Shown here: positions 1 to 7,180 of the stretch, one piece after another
Layout of the letters: each line of letters begins with the position of its first letter
Position numbering within the stretch: position 1 is the stretch's first letter
Assembly (NCBI GenBank): GCA_045603225.1
Contig: JAZULT010000069.1
Location: 1 to 11,497, forward strand
Direction: 5' to 3'
Length of the DNA: 11,497 bases
Origin: RGIG9115 sp045603225
GTDB lineage: Bacteria > Bacillota > Clostridia > UBA1381
Program-made: the position numbers and the translations under genes
Notes under the pieces: generated by a model
What the model was told of the DNA's origin: nothing
Database searches by the model: none
What the model saw: only the letters and a program-made list of their open reading frames with translations

Positions 1-93
1 TTTCTCTTGACTTTTATGCCATTGAACTACGAACGAAACGAACCTCTCGACGTACCCACGTACGACTTCGGGCAGGGATTTATGTGATTTCAT
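1..93 (-). CDS. Partial CDS, N-terminal 31 codons of an unrecognised protein, truncated by window edge
   Basis: An open frame starts with ATG at 93 and stays open to base 1, reading MKSHKSLPEVVRGYVERF and then a short hydrophobic stretch ending in WHKSQEK. I do not recognise the family. An AAGG motif lies about 8 bases before the ATG, and an in-frame stop (TAG) lies 11 codons upstream, which limits the start to this ATG or the GTG just before it. Codons such as CGT-GGG-TAC-GTC-GAG are richer in G+C than those of the neighbouring genes, which could mean acquired DNA. The start codon overlaps a perfect inverted repeat (79-101). The frame lies 95 bases after the kinase-gene stop, with no clear terminator between. 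Because only 31 codons are visible, it could still be a chance open frame. Confidence 0.4.
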   Translation of the reverse strand, partial: MKSHKSLPEVVRGYVERFVSFVVQWHKSQEK

Positions 94-101
94 CACATAA
101 A
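79..101. repeat. Perfect 10-bp inverted repeat overlapping a start codon
   Basis: TTTATGTGAT and ATCACATAAA form a perfect inverted repeat around a 3-base spacer. On the minus strand the ATG at 93 lies at the junction of the first arm and the loop. It could be an operator (it contains TGTGA-N5-TCACA, one base shorter than the classical CRP spacing) or an RNA hairpin that controls access to the start codon. No T-run follows it on either strand, so it is not a typical intrinsic terminator. The function is inferred. Confidence 0.45.
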
Positions 102-188
102 CCTTCGTTTCATCCGTTCTGCACTATTTTTTTACATCCCCATCTCCTTTACTATACAAAAAATTTAATTAATTACATCATTTTGATA

Positions 189-3100
189 CTATTCATGAAT
201 CTTCAGAATAACTGGCTCAGTACATATACCATACCTCTCTGCCATTTCTTCGAGTTCATCACGCACTGAATTCTCATTATTTGTCAGTCTGACAAAATAA
301 GATTTAAAATCTTTTGTCATAACAATATCAAATTTATAAAGTCCGTCTTCTATTGACACATCAGCTTTCACATCATCATAGCAATTATCAGATAAATACT
401 TATAATACATATGCAGTGCCGGTACCTTCACCGGATTAATCATAAGTTTTTTTATACTCTCAGAAGCATATGAAAAGCTTACACAGTTCTTGTCTAAAGA
501 AAAATCATTTACATAACATTCAGCAAGCAAATCATTAATACATTGATATTCATCATCACTTAATTCTACATCTTCCACCCTCAGATTCTCACTGCATATT
601 ACAATTGCATCATTTTCGTAGTTAAATTTCAACTTTTTTCTTAGTAACACATAATCCGACAAAATCATCGGAATCTCCTTATATCTGCTATCACACTTCA
701 TATTTATTTCAATAGTATCACAGTTAATTGCAGAAACTCTTCCGCCCTCTGCCACTCCGTGTTTTGTAAGCTCGTTTAACAGTTTTGATGCACTCACGTA
801 GCAATCAGCAGGAATAATTTTCCTGAGACTGATTGGTTTTCCCACTTTCTCCAAAAGCTTCACTTTACATATGATATCGTGTTCTTCCGAATACTTCCCA
901 AGCTTCTCAGTAACCGAACACCATATCTTTCCGGGATATTTCTCATACACATGCCACAGCCGCCTGTAAAATCCGCTAAAATCAGAATTTCCGAACTCGC
1001 AATCAGTTCCGCTCAGTGTAAACACATCCGATACATTCAGTTTAGCCTTCGAGGTATCAAGATATTTTATGTACCTGCAATCTTTTATAATTTGAAACTT
1101 CTTTTCTGATATATCGAAGCTGAATATCCCGTCAAAATTATTCCTTGTAAAATCGAACTTATCACATAGCTCTGTATATTCAAACAAATAATTATTTGAA
1201 CATTCCTTCACAAAAATCCTGCTTGCTTTCGCAACATCGGCATTGTCGTAAAACCTCGCCTTAAATGCCCTGTTCGTACTTATTCCGGAAATCTCGTCTC
1301 TGAAAACAGAGTCCATGTTTTTTTCAAAAACAAACACAAAATTCACAGTGTTCTTCATATGCTTACCGTCAAAATAAGCAAGAACGTTTTTAACCGAATT
1401 TATAAGATTATCTCTTTTTGTTTTTTCAGTATAGTAATAAAGATATTTTATATGTCCCGGTATTACGACGGTTGAAGATGCAACATTCCTTAAAACTCCG
1501 CTTTTGTTGTTCATTCCGTCATCAAACATCATTGCAAGCTTCGGTCTTGGCTTATTGCATATAATATAAGCCATATTCATAATAAGAATATCATCAAGAG
1601 CCTTGTAATTTATTTTTCTGTTTACAAAAATTACAGGCCGTACAGCATCATATATTTCATTAGCAAGCAGGACTATACTATTGCTTGTCATGGTTTTGCG
1701 GGCAACTGATATGAATTTACTGTGCAGATTCCCAAAACCTACTGAATATGCTATACTACCTTCCGATACAATTGCATTTACCGAATATTCATACTCATTG
1801 AAAATCCTTATCAGCTCACGGTTATTACACGGAATCCATCTTCTTATAAGCGCAAGTTTATTCGAAAAATTAAGATACACATTCCTTTTAAGTTCATCGC
1901 TTCTGTGTTTAAAGTGTCTGTAAATCTCAACACTGGAACGGTCGAGTTCATCAAGCTTATCAACATCATAATCATCCCAGTCATCTGTAACAGGGAACTC
2001 AGCGTCAGTTCCGAATGTTATGCATAAATGCTCTTTGTTTTTCGCTGATTTATTATCATTGAATTCTATGCATTTACTGAAATCAACAATGCCGTTTTCT
2101 CCAACCGGAGCTGTCCACCCCTGACATATTTTTTCAGTAACCCACCGTCTGTGTTCATAATATGAAAGCTCACGAAGCATCTTTTTCTGTATCGGATCAT
2201 CCATATCAAAACCAATCAAATCAGGATTTCCTACAGCCTCTGCCTCACTTATCCCCATTGCATACAGCTTATACGGAATTGACAGTGCAAAAGCTATTGA
2301 AGCTTTATAATTATATTTTTCCCTGAACTGTCTGTACAGCTCTCCTATATCTCCGCTTAAGGAATCACTCCATACAAGATGAGTATTAAAAGCCATTTTA
2401 AGCAGATTTTTATTTATATTTTTATATTCTGTTTTTTTGTTTATAAAAACAGGATTCGCTTTTGTAAATTTGCGTTCATCACCGCTCCATACAAAATTAA
2501 CAGATATGCCAGGACATTTATCAGCCACTATTCCTGCAACCGTACGGTTAAGCTCATCATTTCCGAGACTTACAAGAACATAGCATGGATTAAACTCTTT
2601 TATAATTTTATCCGTCAAAAATCTGTTTTCGTCAGAGCCTTTGCCGAATTTCCCCTCAACATATCTTATATTTCCGTATGAGTGTGGTGACTTATCAGCA
2701 TCGCTCTTATTTATGTCATAAAACCGTGAAATACCCGGTCTGTATGACAGATATATCCTACGGTCAAAATCCGGAGAATCACTCACTACCGTAACGTCAA
2801 GAGTTTTCCCTTTTATCTGCAACGTCTGAAGCGAAACATCAAGAAAAGCCTGAGCATACAAGCCTCCACCTATAAGAAGAATGTTAATATTATCACTGTC
2901 CTCAGGAATATAGTCATAAACAGGATTTCTGTACAGAAGATCCTGGAACAAGGGAACACTGTCAACAGGTTTTCTCTCTTCAATTATTCTGAGTCTCTGA
3001 TTGGAATCAAGCTTTTTTGATTCTGTATACGGCAGGAGTCTTGCAATCGCCTTATCAAGATCATGTATAAAAGTCTCCGTTTCACGGTATCTGTCCCACT

Positions 3101-4016
3101 GACTTGCGGCAAGGCTTCTTTTCAAAACCTCAAGAAGTCTCGCTTTCACATATACATCCGATATATTTTCAAGAAGCGGTGACTGTTCAATAAACTGATC
3201 AATTTCCTCATAATATTCACCGGAATATATATTATCATCATTTACAATCGCTCTGAAAAGAACAACACCAAGCGAATATATATCACTATAATACCGCGCT
3301 CTTCCTCTGGATGCTTCAGGTGCTATGTACCCTGCAGAACCAACAATATACTTGGAAGCTGTTCCGAACGTGAAGCTGTTAACATCAAACATTGAAATAT
3401 TATGAGGATTTATATTTTTAAGAGCATCCTTCATCAAAAGAAAGTTGTCAGGCTTTATATCCCTGTGCAGAAGTCCGCATATATGCATACCACAAACTCC
3501 TGTTGCAATCGTTTTCACCGCTGACAGTATATTATAAAGCTTATACGCAGAATTAACTTTTGGATTTCCCCATACAAACTTAAGATAATTTTCAAATGTG
3601 ACACCGTAATTTTCCTTTGTCCAGATATACACGGTAGAGTTTTCGTCTGTACCTTTAAATATTTCATATTCAGGCACGTAATTAGACAGAATTTCTGCGG
3701 ATTTTGAAATTCCAATCCTTCCGAGAAGATTATAGCCTTCAACGAACTCATTACACATTTCCGAAAACTGCCTGCAATACTCTTCTCCCGAAGCTACAAG
3801 CTGATTCTTTTTTGTACGAATGAGCGAATTACGATTTTCTCTGAAATCCGACGGATAAAATTCCTTCAGCAAACCTTTTTTATTATTACGTACTACCCTG
3901 TAACAAACACACGCCCCGCCTTGTCCGACAATGCTGTTTATTCTGAAGGTCTCTCTGCCGCCTGATGATATATGAACAAGTTCAATTTTGCTGTTAGTTT
4001 TTAAAAGCTGTCTCAA
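189..4016 (-). CDS. Multidomain Ser/Thr kinase - Rossmann (TrkA-N-like) - RyR-like - CARF/degenerate REase (DUF1887/Card1-like) protein
   Basis: The start is TTG at 4016, preceded by AGGAGG with 8 bases between; a TTG at 4058 is in frame but has no such site. Residues are numbered from 4016. Kinase, about 20-330: glycine loop VGQGGACVCY (30-39), ATP lysine K51 in LLKEFYP, catalytic HRDIKPDN (184-191), DVN replacing DFG (211-213), APE (232-234). It looks catalytically competent. Rossmann domain, about 375-605: IGGG (382-385) and LGNDELN, as in TrkA-N domains. RyR-like, about 610-705: EHRRW (621-625), GW (633-634), LDELDR. From about 824 the layout resembles DUF1887: a CARF-like fold, the linker NVSDVFTLSG (994-1003), a winged-helix-like part, and a nuclease-like end with D1230 kept but the other catalytic positions lost. 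No membrane segment is seen. Last complete gene of the run; the preceding gene stops 53 bases before the TTG. Inferred role: a cytoplasmic nucleotide-responsive kinase. Kinase call very sure; CARF call moderate. Confidence 0.88.
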   Translation of the reverse strand: MRQLLKTNSKIELVHISSGGRETFRINSIVGQGGACVCYRVVRNNKKGLLKEFYPSDFRENRNSLIRTKKNQLVASGEEYCRQFSEMCNEFVEGYNLLGRIGISKSAEILSNYVPEYEIFKGTDENSTVYIWTKENYGVTFENYLKFVWGNPKVNSAYKLYNILSAVKTIATGVCGMHICGLLHRDIKPDNFLLMKDALKNINPHNISMFDVNSFTFGTASKYIVGSAGYIAPEASRGRARYYSDIYSLGVVLFRAIVNDDNIYSGEYYEEIDQFIEQSPLLENISDVYVKARLLEVLKRSLAASQWDRYRETETFIHDLDKAIARLLPYTESKKLDSNQRLRIIEERKPVDSVPLFQDLLYRNPVYDYIPEDSDNINILLIGGGLYAQAFLDVSLQTLQIKGKTLDVTVVSDSPDFDRRIYLSYRPGISRFYDINKSDADKSPHSYGNIRYVEGKFGKGSDENRFLTDKIIKEFNPCYVLVSLGNDELNRTVAGIVADKCPGISVNFVWSGDERKFTKANPVFINKKTEYKNINKNLLKMAFNTHLVWSDSLSGDIGELYRQFREKYNYKASIAFALSIPYKLYAMGISEAEAVGNPDLIGFDMDDPIQKKMLRELSYYEHRRWVTEKICQGWTAPVGENGIVDFSKCIEFNDNKSAKNKEHLCITFGTDAEFPVTDDWDDYDVDKLDELDRSSVEIYRHFKHRSDELKRNVYLNFSNKLALIRRWIPCNNRELIRIFNEYEYSVNAIVSEGSIAYSVGFGNLHSKFISVARKTMTSNSIVLLANEIYDAVRPVIFVNRKINYKALDDILIMNMAYIICNKPRPKLAMMFDDGMNNKSGVLRNVASSTVVIPGHIKYLYYYTEKTKRDNLINSVKNVLAYFDGKHMKNTVNFVFVFEKNMDSVFRDEISGISTNRAFKARFYDNADVAKASRIFVKECSNNYLFEYTELCDKFDFTRNNFDGIFSFDISEKKFQIIKDCRYIKYLDTSKAKLNVSDVFTLSGTDCEFGNSDFSGFYRRLWHVYEKYPGKIWCSVTEKLGKYSEEHDIICKVKLLEKVGKPISLRKIIPADCYVSASKLLNELTKHGVAEGGRVSAINCDTIEINMKCDSRYKEIPMILSDYVLLRKKLKFNYENDAIVICSENLRVEDVELSDDEYQCINDLLAECYVNDFSLDKNCVSFSYASESIKKLMINPVKVPALHMYYKYLSDNCYDDVKADVSIEDGLYKFDIVMTKDFKSYFVRLTNNENSVRDELEEMAERYGICTEPVILKIHE

Positions 4017-4024
4017 ATTCTTCG

Positions 4025-4030
4025 CCTCCT
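4025..4030 (-). promoter_or_regulatory. Consensus ribosome binding site that decides the TTG start of the kinase gene
   Basis: The minus strand reads AGGAGG, then 8 bases, then TTG at 4016. This is the only strong Shine-Dalgarno match near the N-terminus. It favours TTG at 4016 over the earlier in-frame TTG at 4058, and no ATG lies close by in frame. Confidence 0.75.
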
Positions 4031-4069
4031 GCTCCAACTTACCAAGAAATAATACCAATAAAAATATTA

Positions 4070-7000
4070 TCAGAATTCAGGCGTTGTCATAATTTTTCTA
4101 TACACCATACATATTACATACAAGTCAAACATATTTTTCGGATCAAGCGGTCTGAATCTTGCCTCTTTCAGGTCTTCATCAATATAATCAATAACCTCAG
4201 CATATGTTTCTTCCAGGTCGAAAATTTCTTCACTCAGGTCCATAAGTATTTTATAATACTCAAGAACAATAAAATCTGTTCTGTTAATATTTTTCCTGTT
4301 TACATCCTTGTTTAATTTCACCATATTTTCCAGAGCCTTCAGCATTTCGAAAAATCTGCTGTCATACTTATGAAGGTAATCGTTTCTGAATTCATAGTGT
4401 ATTCTCTCAATATCATCGCGTAACTCAGAACGGATATAGATGCCATTATCCTCATCATCACCATACTCAGAAGCTTCGAATTCCGATACTTCTCTGAAAA
4501 TCTGATTGTAAAGTTCATAAGCCGTTATTTCATCACTCAGAACATCGAAATCATTTACAGAACGAAATACCGTACCGCTTCCGAACTGAGACAGGACATA
4601 ATGGCTCAGTTCAGCCTCAGACATGTTTACTACATTGCTGAAGAAATATGATTTCCTGTCAGCAATTAAAACTTCTCCGTCACTAAGTTCTTCAATATCT
4701 TTGTTCTTGATAAGCGTAAATGCTTTTTTCAGCTTATCCTGCGGACTCATACCGTCTTGTGCAAGATAATAAGCACAGACTGTGTCAAGTTTTTCATCAA
4801 AATTTATACCTGTATCATAATATTTAAGAAGAAGATTTTTTTCAACATCATATTTCTCTTTATATCCGTCAACGCTGTCACTTTCGAAAAGCTTCATACC
4901 GAAAACGAAAGCAAATTTATACAGATTTTCTCTTGCTGTTGAATACTTAATAAATTCTCCCGATGCGAGATTTTTAACGAGTCTTCCGAGAATTTTATCG
5001 TCATCCTTCATCTTGAGATTCATAAATAAATCAATTGATTCATCTGTTACCTTATCCATAACCTCAGATTTATTCGAGATTCCGTCAAAGCCGTTTTCGA
5101 CAGCCTTTTTTCTGAATGTTGTAACACCGGTTATTTTTGCATCGCCTGTAAATCCGCACTTTATAAACTGCTTAAGTATACAAAGCCGGACTGTTTCTTC
5201 CGGTTTCATCTTTTCACCGGTCAATTCTTCTATTGCTTCTTCGGTTATCGGTATAATTCCGCTTTTCGGAGTACATTCCGAAGCCTCTGTCGGTTTCGCC
5301 GGAACATAATAGTTCATACGAACAAAATCTATCAGATTATTTTCATTAACATTAAGAATTTCATCCCAGTAAAGCTTTTTGTAAAACACGGTATTACCTG
5401 TGTCTTCACTGTGTCCGCCTGATTCTTCCTTACACAGCTCTATGCATTTCATAGCCTTTTCATATCTCTCATACCGGGTAAGCGGGTCTTCTTTTGTAAG
5501 ATAATAAAGGCATATCGCTTCAGCAAAATTCTTGTAATTCACACCTTCACCGTTAGGAATAGCGTTGCTGTCACGGAAATCACTTTCTTCAAGATATCTG
5601 AACAAATCATCGTTATATACATCGAAAAACAGATTTTCAATATCACTGAATTTGTCGTACTCCGGAGAACTCTTATCACGGTATATTTTCAAACCGAATG
5701 CAAATGCAAATATGTACAAATCTTTTCTTGTGCTTCCGTTCGTTCTGAATGTACAGCTGGCAAGGTCATCTGCGGTTTTAAGAAGACGTTTCCCAACCTC
5801 AGCCATTCCTGACTGTGCCGAAACATTCGTTTCTGAGATATCTGAAATTATTCTTTGCAGCCTGTCAGCATATTTCTTCTGTTCAGCCGTCATACCGTTT
5901 TTCTTAACTATTCTGTAAAGTCTGTCAACAAGTTCAAATTTATCCTTTGAAATTTCTATTCTCTGTGTTATAAAGCTTTCTATTCGCTTCATTACACTTC
6001 CTTTATGATTCAATGCGTTAAGGAGAACTCTTATATTATCAATCATAAGCTCTTCAAAAACTTTTGTTTTCCCGAGCTGTTTATATACATGCTCCGCAAA
6101 GCTTCTGATTCTCTCCCTCGCATCGTAGAGAAGGATTTCCCCTCTCCTTCTTTTAATAATCTCCGCTATTTTCTGTATCATTCTCAGCTGTTCAATATAA
6201 AAGCTGACATATTTCTCATTACTGTTTTCGCTTGTTGTATTTTTAAAAATAAGTACGAATTCAAGTATAATATTTTTCTTATCTTCCCATGACATTGATG
6301 AATCATCAGAAAAAGCCTCATTCATTGAGTCAATAATCGACCTCTGCATATCAGTACATTTCTTTATCTTCATGTTATCGTTTAGCTTTGCAAATATTTT
6401 CTTTGCTTCTTCTTCGTCATTTTCGTCAGCAAGATTATTTCCAAACTCTTTTATCTGCTTTAAATCACTTTCATTCAGATACGACTTATCAAAGATTGTA
6501 TTTATCCTGCGTACCGTCTTGTTTCCCGAATCTTCCTTCACAGCTGTATCTGACAGCTTATCGCAAAGAAGCCGAATTTCTTCCTTCTGATTATCCGTCA
6601 CAAGATAACAACCGTCCGTATTCACAAATATATTTTCATCTATGCATTTTATAACATCTTCTGTAGACTTACAGTCTTTATTCTCGCTTTTTATATATTT
6701 TATTACAGAGGTTATCCCGCTATGCGAGGATTTACCGTCCATTTGAAGATATCTGACAAACTGCTTCAATATTGCAACACGAACGGTATCATCAGCAAAA
6801 TCCTCATCTGCTGTATTCTTTACTATTCGCTCCATATATTCTCCCGGAGTTTTATAATCTCTGTAAAGCTTATAAAGTTCTTCGAGCATCATATCCGAAA
6901 GCTCCTGTTTTGTCGGTAAATCATTTATAAGAATCACAATATCCTTTATACTTTTACTGTGCGCAAGATCACATTCAAGACCGCAGCTTTCCAAAAGTTC

Positions 7001-7153
7001 ACTGAGTCTGCTGTAGTAATCAGATTTACCCTTGCTTCTGCTTATATTATCAAGCAACGCAAGAGCTGACTCTTTCGGCAAGCATTTAAACTTATTTTTA
7101 AGCTCGTCCCATCTGTTTTCCGCAAGCATAGTATAATTCCATTTTGAATCCAT
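4070..7153 (-). CDS. Large helical protein of unknown function with internal duplication
   Basis: I do not recognise this 1027-residue protein. It is rich in Lys, Glu and Asp, is predicted by eye to be almost all helical, and has no signal peptide or membrane segment, so it is probably cytoplasmic. Three motifs occur twice in the same order. Motif A is DDTVRVAILKQF (121-132) and EETVRLCILKQF (652-663). Motif B is STRKDLYIFAFAFGLKIY (474-491) and STARENLYKFAFVFGMKLF (738-756), each followed by a CxYYL motif (546-552 and 791-797). Motif C is NVNENNLIDFV (601-611) and NMSEAELSHYV (843-853). This points to an ancient duplication, with about 260 extra residues inside the first copy. The start ATG has GGAGG about 8 bases upstream. 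It lies 27 bases after the ACT-MBL gene and 53 bases before the kinase start, so it is probably co-transcribed and is a candidate scaffold, partner or substrate of the kinase. Confidence 0.85.
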   Translation of the reverse strand: MDSKWNYTMLAENRWDELKNKFKCLPKESALALLDNISRSKGKSDYYSRLSELLESCGLECDLAHSKSIKDIVILINDLPTKQELSDMMLEELYKLYRDYKTPGEYMERIVKNTADEDFADDTVRVAILKQFVRYLQMDGKSSHSGITSVIKYIKSENKDCKSTEDVIKCIDENIFVNTDGCYLVTDNQKEEIRLLCDKLSDTAVKEDSGNKTVRRINTIFDKSYLNESDLKQIKEFGNNLADENDEEEAKKIFAKLNDNMKIKKCTDMQRSIIDSMNEAFSDDSSMSWEDKKNIILEFVLIFKNTTSENSNEKYVSFYIEQLRMIQKIAEIIKRRRGEILLYDARERIRSFAEHVYKQLGKTKVFEELMIDNIRVLLNALNHKGSVMKRIESFITQRIEISKDKFELVDRLYRIVKKNGMTAEQKKYADRLQRIISDISETNVSAQSGMAEVGKRLLKTADDLASCTFRTNGSTRKDLYIFAFAFGLKIYRDKSSPEYDKFSDIENLFFDVYNDDLFRYLEESDFRDSNAIPNGEGVNYKNFAEAICLYYLTKEDPLTRYERYEKAMKCIELCKEESGGHSEDTGNTVFYKKLYWDEILNVNENNLIDFVRMNYYVPAKPTEASECTPKSGIIPITEEAIEELTGEKMKPEETVRLCILKQFIKCGFTGDAKITGVTTFRKKAVENGFDGISNKSEVMDKVTDESIDLFMNLKMKDDDKILGRLVKNLASGEFIKYSTARENLYKFAFVFGMKLFESDSVDGYKEKYDVEKNLLLKYYDTGINFDEKLDTVCAYYLAQDGMSPQDKLKKAFTLIKNKDIEELSDGEVLIADRKSYFFSNVVNMSEAELSHYVLSQFGSGTVFRSVNDFDVLSDEITAYELYNQIFREVSEFEASEYGDDEDNGIYIRSELRDDIERIHYEFRNDYLHKYDSRFFEMLKALENMVKLNKDVNRKNINRTDFIVLEYYKILMDLSEEIFDLEETYAEVIDYIDEDLKEARFRPLDPKNMFDLYVICMVYRKIMTTPEF

Positions 7154-7180
7154 ATCTTATTCCTCCGTTAAAAAAGCAAC

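Noticed and set aside
1..40. tRNA-like motif (TAGTTCAATGG on the minus strand)
   Set aside because: It resembles a tRNA D-arm start, but the returning D-stem strand does not pair and no matching acceptor arm is present; the region also reads as an open coding frame.
79..101. Hairpin considered as terminator of the kinase operon
   Set aside because: No T-run follows on either strand and the stem is AT-rich; operator or start-codon hairpin fits better.
189..4016. Assignment of the locus to a CRISPR-Cas type III system
   Set aside because: The CARF-like domain alone is not enough: no CRISPR repeats, cas10 or other cas genes are visible in the window.
4017..4058. Upstream TTG (4058) as the kinase start, adding 14 residues
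   Set aside because: It lacks a ribosome binding site, while AGGAGG is correctly spaced for TTG at 4016; the extra residues fall before the kinase domain.
189..7153. TerY-phosphatase-kinase triad
   Set aside because: The kinase has no neighbouring von Willebrand A-type or PP2C phosphatase gene in the window.
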